The notes beneath the pieces were generated by a model. The model saw only the letters and a list, made by a program, of their open reading frames with translations. It did not search any database and was not told the origin of the DNA. The translations under genes were made by a program, and so were the position numbers. This document shows positions 1 to 5,352 of a stretch of 7,372 nucleotides of DNA, piece by piece. Position 1 is the first letter of the stretch. Every line of letters begins with the position of its first letter. The stretch is taken from contig JBIOYB010000360.1 in the NCBI GenBank assembly GCA_044869915.1, positions 1 through 7,372 on the forward strand, given 5' to 3'. This stretch comes from Allorhizocola sp044869915. Its GTDB lineage: Bacteria > Actinomycetota > Actinomycetes > Mycobacteriales > Micromonosporaceae.

Positions 1-912
1 GGTGGGGTGCAGGCGGTTCGGGGGGCTAAGCCGGATGTCGTGTTGTTGGTCGGTGGGGCCGACGGCGGGGACGAAGAGACGATTACGCACAACGCGCGGC
101 GGTTGGCGAAGGCGCGGTGGCGCACGCCGATCGTGGTGGCGGGCAACGCCTCGGCGCGGTCCGATGTGGAGGGGATCCTCGCGGGCAGGAGGGTTGTCGC
201 GACCGAAAATGTGCTGCCGGCCATCGGGGTGCTCAATCCGGGGCCGGCGCGGGCGGCGATCCGTGAGGTCTTCTTGCGGCACGTGATCGGTGGGAAGCAT
301 CTGTCGCGGGGGCCACGGTTTGCGCGGCTGGTGCGGGGTGCCACGCCCGATGTGGTGCTGACCGGGGTGGAGCTGCTGGCGCAAGGGCTGGAAGGGGATC
401 TGCTGGTGGTGGATGTGGGCGGGGCGACGACGGACGCGTACTCGGTGGTCAAGCCGGTCGAGGAGGTGGCGGACGTGGCGGGGGCGTTGTGGGCGTCGCG
501 GACCGTGGAAGGGGATCTGGGCATGCGGTGGTCGGCCTCGGGGGTTGCCGAGGCGGGGCGGGCCGCGCGGCTGGGCGACCTGGGCGACGTGGACATCGAT
601 CCCGCGGCCGCCGAGCACCCGTTGGACGAGCGGCTCGCCGAGTGGGCGATGACGATTGCCCTACGGCGGCATGGCAAAGACCTGAGCGCGGTGACGTTGG
701 TCATCGGCTCCGGCGGCGTGCTGCGCCACCGAAAGGCCGATGCGGCTCGCGCAATCGTCCAGTCGGCGCTGTCCGATCATGCGGGTGGCTGGGCACTGCC
801 GAGATCACCGAAGGTCGTCATAGACTCGTCGTATGTGCTGGCGGCAGCTGGTCTGCTCGCCGCCGAGCACCGGAAGACCGCCGTCTCACTCCTTGGCTCG
901 GCCTTGACCTGA
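1..912 (+). CDS. glmL: GlmL/MutL-family ASKHA ATPase (glutamate mutase accessory type), 5' end outside window
   Basis: C-terminal about 303 residues of a protein of the glutamate mutase L family. This family is unrelated to DNA-repair MutL. Its members are thought to act as ATP-dependent chaperones or reactivators of B12-dependent carbon-skeleton mutases or aminomutases. The frame is open to base 1, so the GTG at 7 is not taken as the start; the family is usually clearly longer. Counting from that GTG, visible motifs are a phosphate loop of the actin/Hsp70/sugar-kinase fold, DVGGATTD at residues 136-143, and a Gly-rich adenosine motif, VIGSGGVLRH at 232-241. An early PDVVLLVGGADGGDEE segment (9-24) and a late VIDSSYVLAAAGLL segment (271-284) also fit the family. 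It ends in TGA at 910-912. No mutase gene is visible here, so its client is unknown. The fold and family are well supported; the physiological role is inferred. Confidence 0.85.
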   Translation, partial: GGVQAVRGAKPDVVLLVGGADGGDEETITHNARRLAKARWRTPIVVAGNASARSDVEGILAGRRVVATENVLPAIGVLNPGPARAAIREVFLRHVIGGKHLSRGPRFARLVRGATPDVVLTGVELLAQGLEGDLLVVDVGGATTDAYSVVKPVEEVADVAGALWASRTVEGDLGMRWSASGVAEAGRAARLGDLGDVDIDPAAAEHPLDERLAEWAMTIALRRHGKDLSAVTLVIGSGGVLRHRKADAARAIVQSALSDHAGGWALPRSPKVVIDSSYVLAAAGLLAAEHRKTAVSLLGSALT

Positions 913-983
913 CCAAGGTCCAACGCGTACCGTCGTGAGGTTCTGTGCTTCAGCGGCCAGTAGAAAACGGCATCACATCCATG

Positions 984-1012
984 GTGTCGGCCCGAAGGCC
1001 GGATGGGGACAC
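984..1012 (+). other. Small two-part hairpin in the glmL-lnt gap
   Basis: GTGTC (984-988) can pair with GACAC (1008-1012). Inside lies CGGCC (988-992), loop CGAA (993-996) and GGCCG (997-1001); base 988 can belong to only one of the two stems. It lies 72 nt beyond the glmL stop and just before a stronger hairpin at 1027. It could be part of a terminator region or of a short structured RNA. I match it to no known RNA family. Confidence 0.3.
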
Positions 1013-1026
1013 GGAGACAACAGGAA

Positions 1027-1052
1027 GGGGCGCGGCCGGGGGGTCGCGCCCC
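1027..1052 (+). terminator. Candidate GC-rich terminator hairpin after glmL
   Basis: GGGGCGCG (1027-1034) and CGCGCCCC (1045-1052) are perfect inverted arms. Inner pairs G1035-T1044, C1036-G1043 and C1037-G1042 extend this to an 11-bp stem with a 4-nt loop (1038-1041). The sequence that follows, AGTTGTATGTT, is only mildly T-rich, as is common for actinobacterial terminators. Its place between glmL and the start of the lnt operon fits termination of glmL transcription. An attenuator or leader structure is the alternative if lnt transcription starts upstream of it. Confidence 0.5.
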
Positions 1053-1061
1053 AGTTGTATG

Positions 1062-1088
1062 TTGGCAGACCGTCGGCGGCGTTATTCT
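1062..1088 (+). promoter_or_regulatory. Weak candidate promoter for lnt-ppm1-fxsA
   Basis: TTGGCA (1062-1067) resembles a -35 box, and TATTCT (1083-1088) fits the actinobacterial TAnnnT -10 pattern. The spacer is only 15 bp, which is short. The -10 ends 8 nt before the proposed TTG start of lnt at 1097, so transcription from it would give an almost leaderless message. This would fit the absence of a visible Shine-Dalgarno sequence there. Low confidence because of the spacer and the TTG start. Confidence 0.25.
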
Positions 1089-1096
1089 GACGATCT

Positions 1097-2740
1097 TTGA
1101 TCCACGAAGTGGTCAAGGTCGGGCTTGGATGGCGCCGCCTTCCGGGGAGGTATGCCGCGCGTTGCTTTGCACGCGCAAGGGAACGGAGGGAGTTTGTCTT
1201 ACTGATAGCTGCTGGGCTGGCGGTGCTTTCGGGCTTGGCGCTGCTGTTCTCCTTTCCGCCCTTCGGCCTGTGGTGGCTGGCGCCGTTCGGCGTGGCGTTG
1301 CTCGCATATGTGGTGAAGGGCAAGCGGTTGCGTGCCGGGTTCTGGCTCGGCATGATCACCGGGATTGTCTTCTTTGGACCGCTGCTGTCGTGGACCAACC
1401 TGCACGTGGGCTACGCGCCGTGGGTGTTGCTGACGCTGTTCCAGGCGACCTACTACGCGCTGCTGGGCATGGCCCTGTCGTGGGCGCTGATCGACCCGCT
1501 CAGGAAGTGGTGGCCGCTCATCGTCGCGCTGCTGTGGGTGGCCGAGGAGGCGCTGCGCGACCGGGCGCCGTTCGGCGGGTTCCCGTGGGGGCGGCTCGCG
1601 TTCAGCCAGGGCGACTCGCCCCTGCTCGACTTCGCGGCCTATGGCGGGGCGCCGCTCGTCACGTTTTTGGTCGCGGTGGCCGGAGGGCTGCTGCTCATGC
1701 TGCGATGGCCCTATCTGGTGGGCGCGGTCGGCGTGATGGCGCTGGGCATGCTGGTGCCGGTGCAGGTGCCGACGGGGGCGCCCGTGACCGTCGCCATCGT
1801 GCAGGGCAACGTGCCGCGCATGGGGCTGGACTTCAACGAGCAGCGCAAGGCCGTGCTGGACAACCACGTGCGCAACACCATCGATCTGGCCGGGCAGGTC
1901 CGGCGCGGCGAGGCGAAGCAGCCGGATCTGGTGGTGTGGCCCGAAAACGCGTCCGACATCGACCCGCTGCTCAACACCGACGCGCGCGCGGCCATCGACG
2001 CGGCGGCCAACGCCATCAACGCGCCCATTTTGGTGGGCGCGGTGCTGCGGGGGCCGGGCGAAAACGAGTCGCGCAACGCCGGGATCGTGTGGCTGCCCAG
2101 CAATGGGCCCGATGGGATGTACCTCAAACGCCATCCCGTCCCGTTCGCCGAATACATGCCCATGCGCAGCCTTCTGGAGCCGATCGCCCGCGCCATCACC
2201 AATCAGGCCAAGCTGTTGCGGACCGACTTCGTGGCCGGCACCGAGCCGGGCGTGCTGACGATGGGCCCGGTCAAGATCGGCGACGTCATCTGCTTCGAGG
2301 TCGCATACGACGAGGTGGTGCGCGACGTCGTGACCAACGGGGCGCAGCTGATCGCCGTGCAGACCAACAACGCGACCTTCAACGAGGCCGAGGCGGCCCA
2401 GCAGCTGGCGATGGTACGGCTGCGTGCGGTCGAGCACGCCCGCGACAGCCTGATGGCCTCGACGGTCGGGATCTCCGGGTTCGTCACGGCTGACGGGCAA
2501 GTGCACGATGCGTCCCAGTTCAACACCCCTGCGGTCATGGTGCGTGAACTGCGCACGGGGGATTCGACTACCCTGGCTACCAGACTCGGCAAGTGGCCCG
2601 AGGTCGCGCTTACCCTCGGCGCGGTCGCATTTTTGGTGCTGGCAGCCGTGCGTAGGCGTGCGTCGTCGATAGGAGACGGAATTGAGCGAGGAAGGTTACC
2701 CGGGCGTGGGGCGGGTGCTGGTGATCATCCCGACCTATAA
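1097..2740 (+). CDS. lnt: Apolipoprotein N-acyltransferase (Lnt/Ppm2 type)
   Basis: Membrane enzyme that adds the third acyl chain to the N-terminal diacylglyceryl-cysteine of lipoproteins on the outer face of the plasma membrane. It has 547 residues. A basic N-terminal tail (1-33) is followed by several membrane helices (about 34-220), a nitrilase-like CN-hydrolase domain (about 229-475) and a last helix (about 503-518). The catalytic triad is visible as Glu283 (WPEN), Lys344 (YLKRHPVPF) and Cys399 (VICFE), with the supporting Glu352 and Glu401 also present. VAIVQGNVP and LDFNEQRKAVLDNHV closely resemble the Lnt half of M. tuberculosis Ppm1. The start is uncertain: TTG 1097 has no clear ribosome site, GTG 1109 is an alternative, and a CTG at 1202 follows GGAGGG (1185-1190). 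The last 19 residues are encoded inside ppm1 and look like Gly/Arg-rich read-through. First gene of the lnt-ppm1-fxsA operon. Confidence 0.93.
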   Translation: MIHEVVKVGLGWRRLPGRYAARCFARARERREFVLLIAAGLAVLSGLALLFSFPPFGLWWLAPFGVALLAYVVKGKRLRAGFWLGMITGIVFFGPLLSWTNLHVGYAPWVLLTLFQATYYALLGMALSWALIDPLRKWWPLIVALLWVAEEALRDRAPFGGFPWGRLAFSQGDSPLLDFAAYGGAPLVTFLVAVAGGLLLMLRWPYLVGAVGVMALGMLVPVQVPTGAPVTVAIVQGNVPRMGLDFNEQRKAVLDNHVRNTIDLAGQVRRGEAKQPDLVVWPENASDIDPLLNTDARAAIDAAANAINAPILVGAVLRGPGENESRNAGIVWLPSNGPDGMYLKRHPVPFAEYMPMRSLLEPIARAITNQAKLLRTDFVAGTEPGVLTMGPVKIGDVICFEVAYDEVVRDVVTNGAQLIAVQTNNATFNEAEAAQQLAMVRLRAVEHARDSLMASTVGISGFVTADGQVHDASQFNTPAVMVRELRTGDSTTLATRLGKWPEVALTLGAVAFLVLAAVRRRASSIGDGIERGRLPGRGAGAGDHPDL

Positions 2741-3461
2741 CGAGGCCGACAATGTGCGGCTGATCGTTGACCGGGTCCGTCGTTCGGTTCCCGAGGTCGA
2801 AGTGCTGATCGCAGACGACGGAAGCCCCGACGGCACCGGGCGCATCGCCGATGAGATGGCCGCCGCCGATCCGCACGTGCACGTGATGCACCGGGCGGGC
2901 AAGGAGGGGCTCGGCAAGGCCTATGTCGCGGGTTTTCGCTGGGCGCGCGATCACGGCTATGACGTCGTGGTGCAGATGGACGCCGACGGCTCGCACTCGC
3001 CGGAGGAGCTGCCCCGGCTGCTCGACGCGCTGCGTGCCGGTGCCGACGCCGTCATCGGCTCGAGATATGTGCCCGGCGGCAAGATCCTGGTGGACTGGCC
3101 GCTGCACCGCCTGCTGCTGTCGCGCGGGGGCAACTTCTATATCCGCGTCGTGCTCGGCATGGGCGTCAAGGACGCCACCGGAGGCTATAGGGCCTACCGG
3201 CTCAGCGTGCTCGACAAGGCCGACCTCGACTCGATCCAGTCGCAGGGCTACAGCTATCAGGTGGAGCTGACCTGGCGCATCCACCGCAACGGGTCCACGA
3301 TCGTCGAGGTGCCGATCACCTTCGCCGATCGCGAGCACGGCTCCAGCAAGATGAGCACGGCGATCGTCAAAGAGGCCATGTGGCGCGTTACCGTCTGGGG
3401 TGTGCAGGCTAAACGTTCCGCGTTGCGCAATGCGCTGCGGCCGTCCGATCGCTGGCCGTGA
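2682..3461 (+). CDS. ppm1: Polyprenol-phosphate mannosyltransferase (GT2, Ppm1/DPM1 type)
   Basis: Transfers mannose from GDP-mannose to polyprenyl phosphate at the cytoplasmic membrane face. The product is the mannose donor for protein O-mannosylation and lipoglycan synthesis in actinobacteria. It has 259 residues with a single GT-A domain and no membrane helix, so it resembles DPM1-type soluble or peripheral enzymes. Motifs in order: IPTYNE (16-21), DDGSPDGT (45-52), metal-binding QMDADGSH (98-105), GSRYVPGG (126-133), TGGYRAYR (166-173) and FADREHGSSKMS (214-225). The start is TTG at 2682, well placed behind AGGAG (2671-2675, 6-nt spacer). It begins 59 nt inside lnt, in the +1 frame relative to it. 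In M. tuberculosis the homologous domains are fused in one protein, Ppm1; here they are separate but overlapping. The stop TGA overlaps the next start. Confidence 0.94.
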   Translation: MSEEGYPGVGRVLVIIPTYNEADNVRLIVDRVRRSVPEVEVLIADDGSPDGTGRIADEMAAADPHVHVMHRAGKEGLGKAYVAGFRWARDHGYDVVVQMDADGSHSPEELPRLLDALRAGADAVIGSRYVPGGKILVDWPLHRLLLSRGGNFYIRVVLGMGVKDATGGYRAYRLSVLDKADLDSIQSQGYSYQVELTWRIHRNGSTIVEVPITFADREHGSSKMSTAIVKEAMWRVTVWGVQAKRSALRNALRPSDRWP

Positions 3462-3943
3462 TGCGCCGCGGCAGGCTGCGCTGGGTGGCCCTGGCCGCCA
3501 TCCTGCTCGGGGTGGCCGAGTTCGTCGCGCTGCTGGGCGTGATCCAGCTGGTGGGGCGGGGCTGGGCGCTGTTCGGGTTGCTGATCCTCAGCGTGGTCGG
3601 CGGGGTCCTGCTGCGCAAGGAGGGCATCCGGGCGTGGCGGCGGATGCGTGAGGCGCGTCAATCAAAGGGCCCGGTCGGCGACAACGTGCTCGACGGGGTG
3701 GTCGGGCTCACGGCCGGGCTGCTGCTGCTCGTGCCGGGCTATCTGACCGCCGCGGCCGGGCTGCTGCTGCTTGTCCCGCCGATCCGCAAGTTTGCGCGCG
3801 GCTGGCTGCGGCGGGCTTCCGAGCGGCGGGTGCCGTCGAATGTGGCGGGCGACCTCTTCGGGCCGCGCACGGTGAAGATGGAGAAGACCCCGCCCGCCGA
3901 CACGGCGGCGGACGAGGTCATCGAAGGCGAAATCGTGGATTAG
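3458..3943 (+). CDS. fxsA: FxsA family membrane protein
   Basis: Small cytoplasmic-membrane protein of the FxsA family. The E. coli member, when overproduced, relieves phage T7 exclusion by the F plasmid; the native role is not established. It has 161 residues with hydrophobic stretches at about 9-32, 36-52, 79-95 and 97-109. The family hallmark LLLVPGYLTAAAGLLLLVPP spans 88-107. An acidic tail ends in EVIEGEIVD. Start is GTG 3458 (4-nt GTGA overlap with the ppm1 stop) or ATG 3461 (1-nt overlap). Neither has a strong ribosome site, so translation is probably coupled to ppm1. It sits next to ppm1 here, and an fxsA homologue also lies near ppm1 in M. tuberculosis. Its stop codon overlaps that of the convergent rbpA. 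Confidence 0.9.
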   Translation: MMRRGRLRWVALAAILLGVAEFVALLGVIQLVGRGWALFGLLILSVVGGVLLRKEGIRAWRRMREARQSKGPVGDNVLDGVVGLTAGLLLLVPGYLTAAAGLLLLVPPIRKFARGWLRRASERRVPSNVAGDLFGPRTVKMEKTPPADTAADEVIEGEIVD

Positions 3944-4281
3944 GCGCGGCCTCGCCTGGCACGCACTTCTTGGAGTCGCTCGTTGAGGATCTCCTCGAGC
4001 TCCTCGATCGAGCGGCGCTCCAGCAGCATGTCCCAGTGGGTGCGCGGCGGCTTGACCTTCTTCTGCTCGGGCTCGCTGCCGTCGACCAGCCGGGCGACGC
4101 TGCCGTCGAACTTGCACTCCCACGTCGCGGGGACCTCGGCGTCGACCGCGAACGGGACCTCGAACTGGTGCCCGTTGGCACAGAGGTATTCCCGGCTTTG
4201 GCGCGGAGCGAGCTCGGTGTTGCGGTCGGACTCGTAGCTGACGGCGCCCAGTCGGCTCCCCCGAAGCATGCGCTCGCCCAT
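3940..4281 (-). CDS. rbpA: RNA polymerase-binding protein RbpA
   Basis: Actinobacterial transcription factor that binds RNA polymerase and group 1/2 sigma factors and stabilises the open complex. It has 113 residues. The N-terminal tail (MGERMLRGSRLGAVSYESDR) and DLAPRQ-like element (ELAPRQSREY) are followed by a small beta-barrel core (about 28-70). A basic linker (EQKKVKPPR, 72-80) leads to the sigma-interaction helix THWDMLLERRSIEELEE (81-97). All the parts that contact sigma look intact. Of the four zinc ligands known in Streptomyces RbpA, Cys34, His38 and Cys56 are present, but the fourth position is Asp59 (WECKFDG). ATG 4281 follows an excellent ribosome site, AGGAGAG (4287-4293). A sigma-R-type promoter lies about 50 bp upstream. 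It converges on fxsA, and the stops overlap by 4 nt (3940-3943). Confidence 0.96.
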   Translation of the reverse strand: MGERMLRGSRLGAVSYESDRNTELAPRQSREYLCANGHQFEVPFAVDAEVPATWECKFDGSVARLVDGSEPEQKKVKPPRTHWDMLLERRSIEELEEILNERLQEVRARRGRA

Positions 4282-4299
4282 ATCAGCTCTCCTCGAAAA

Positions 4300-4321
4300 T
4301 TAGCGGCACGTGTTAGCGGCA
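4300..4321 (-). repeat. 9-bp direct repeat in the rbpA leader
   Basis: TGCCGCTAA occurs twice on the minus strand (4321-4313 and 4308-4300), with a 13-nt period. It lies between the expected transcription start, near 4323, and the ribosome site of rbpA. It may be a protein-binding site over the start region or a chance repeat. The two copies are exact. Confidence 0.45.
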
Positions 4322-4329
4322 GGTGGTGT

Positions 4330-4356
4330 AACGACGCGCAGGACCGAAACGTTCCC
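4330..4356 (-). promoter_or_regulatory. Sigma-R (SigR/SigH)-type promoter of rbpA
   Basis: On the minus strand GGGAAC (4356-4351) is followed by exactly 18 nt and then GTT (4332-4330). This matches the GGGAAT-N18-GTT pattern of the thiol-oxidative-stress ECF sigma factor SigR of Streptomyces (SigH/SigE in mycobacteria). rbpA is a known SigR target in S. coelicolor. The expected start lies near 4323, giving a leader of about 40 nt ahead of the AGGAG ribosome site. A housekeeping promoter for rbpA is not obvious in the upstream 150 nt. Confidence 0.75.
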
Positions 4357-4357
4357 G

Positions 4358-4379
4358 CAGACCTTCACCAGACCTTCAC
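4358..4379. repeat. Perfect 11-bp tandem repeat next to the rbpA -35 box
   Basis: CAGACCTTCAC at 4358-4368 is repeated without a gap at 4369-4379; on the transcribed strand it reads GTGAAGGTCTG twice. The repeat ends one base from the -35 hexamer. An 11-bp period is one helical turn, typical of direct-repeat sites for OmpR/PhoB-type response regulators and SARP activators, which bind next to the -35. No regulator can be named. Confidence 0.6.
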
Positions 4380-4464
4380 GAGAGTAGCTGGTCCGGAGCC
4401 TGTTCCGCCGCTCGGGGAGGCGTAAGCGGGCTATCGTCCCTTTTGTGACTGCCGGTCCCGAAGC

Positions 4465-4507
4465 GCCTGCACCGCCCGTGAAGAGCCGGTTTGGCCAACC
4501 CGCAGGC
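4465..4507 (-). terminator. Possible RNA structure downstream of the methyltransferase gene
   Basis: GCCTGC (4465-4470) and GCAGGC (4502-4507) form a perfect 6-bp inverted repeat around 31 nt. That interval includes a smaller hairpin, GGTT (4488-4491) with AACC (4497-4500). An alternative pairing uses GAGCC/GGCTC. It begins about 20 nt beyond the methyltransferase stop, on the minus strand, and has no T-tract. It could end that transcript or be incidental. Confidence 0.25.
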
Positions 4508-4527
4508 TCGCGGCGTGCCCTTCCTCA

Positions 4528-5352
4528 CTACCCTGGGCGGCGTGCGCTGAGATAGGCCGTCGCGAAGCGCTTGCGGCGCGGGCCAACCAGCCTCGCGCGC
4601 AGGGCCTCACCCTCGGCCGGCGTCAGGACCTGCTCAAACGCCTCGGCCAGCGAGGGCGCCAGTGGGTTGGGTGGGACGTCCCAGTTGATGGGGCCGAGCT
4701 CGGTGCCTACCTCCGCGCGGTAGTCGAGCCGGATGTCGGTGAAGCCCGCTTTTTCGGCCAGCGTCAGCAGATCTCGCTCGTCGAAATCCACCATGGACGA
4801 CACCGCGCTGCCGGAGAAGACCGCCTTCACCTTGGCGGCCAAGGGCTCCAGCCCGGTGACGTCATAGCCCGCGAATAGGTGGTCAGGGGCGGGGCTGCCG
4901 AATGAATTGATGGGCTCAAACATGGACAGCCGGCCGCCGCCGGGCCGAAGCACCCGATGCAACTCCCTGAAGGATTCCGCTTTTTCTTTGACATATATGA
5001 GTACGGATCTCAGCGTCGCCACGTCGACGGACCCGCTCGCCACGGCCAGATCGGGCAGTCCGGTTTGGACAAACGCGCACCGGCCGTCGCCGGTCGCGAG
5101 CGCGCGGCAGTGCCCCAGCGTCTCGGACGAGATGTCGCTGAACACGACCCGCCCGGCCGGCCCGACCCGCTGCAGCGCGCCGAGCGCGATGAGCCCGTCG
5201 CCGCAGCCCACGTCGAGCACGACGTCGCCCTCGCGAATGCCGGCCCGGTCGAGCACCCCGTCGCGGAACTCGCCCAGCTCCGGAGTCGGCGGGCGCCGCT
5301 CAAGCAGCCAGCGCGCCCACGGATCGCGGCGGCTGCCGCCCCGGTCGCTCAC
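4528..5352 (-). CDS. SAM-dependent methyltransferase, class I (Methyltransf_11/UbiE-like)
   Basis: A 274-residue Rossmann-fold methyltransferase of unknown substrate. The SAM-binding motif I is VVLDVGCGDGLI (44-55). The acidic end of strand 2 is Asp73 (FSDIS), motif II includes SVDVATLRSVLIYV (108-121), and the post-core element is LHRVLRPGGGRLSMFEP (131-147). The C-terminal part (about 150-274) is a cap region with YDVTGLEP and GPINWDVPPNP, which I match to no defined substrate class. The frame is open further upstream to 5778, but GTG 5352 is chosen. It overlaps the preceding stop as GTGA (5349-5352) and has GGAGGAG (5361-5367) with an 8-nt spacer, and the upstream frame is only a shadow of the TPR gene. 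It is probably translated by coupling with that gene, which suggests a joint function. Confidence 0.87.
   Translation of the reverse strand: MSDRGGSRRDPWARWLLERRPPTPELGEFRDGVLDRAGIREGDVVLDVGCGDGLIALGALQRVGPAGRVVFSDISSETLGHCRALATGDGRCAFVQTGLPDLAVASGSVDVATLRSVLIYVKEKAESFRELHRVLRPGGGRLSMFEPINSFGSPAPDHLFAGYDVTGLEPLAAKVKAVFSGSAVSSMVDFDERDLLTLAEKAGFTDIRLDYRAEVGTELGPINWDVPPNPLAPSLAEAFEQVLTPAEGEALRARLVGPRRKRFATAYLSARRPG

Larger units (their letters stand above)
4282..4527. other. Intergenic region between the methyltransferase gene and rbpA
   Basis: This 246-nt region lies between two minus-strand genes. The part near rbpA (4282-4380) holds its ribosome site, 9-bp repeat, sigma-R promoter and 11-bp tandem repeat. 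The part from 4381 to 4527 holds a possible RNA structure (4465-4507) and a 36-codon plus-strand frame at 4445-4555 for which I see no homology. Otherwise I see nothing. Confidence 0.6.

Noticed and set aside
1..912. Reading the first gene as DNA mismatch-repair MutL
   Set aside because: Only the name is shared. The motifs are of the ASKHA ATPase fold, not the GHKL ATPase of repair MutL.
1003..2493. 496-codon plus-strand open frame
   Set aside because: It lies in another frame over lnt, whose catalytic triad and helices are clear. Its translation is Arg/Gly/Ala-rich low-complexity text typical of high-GC shadow frames.
1199..2506. 435-codon minus-strand open frame opposite lnt
   Set aside because: His/Arg/Gln-rich translation without any domain; it is the antisense shadow of lnt.
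2682..2740. A sequencing frameshift that breaks an original lnt-ppm1 fusion
   Set aside because: ppm1 has its own well-spaced AGGAG and start, and the long linker of the fused mycobacterial protein is absent. Separate overlapping genes is the simpler reading.
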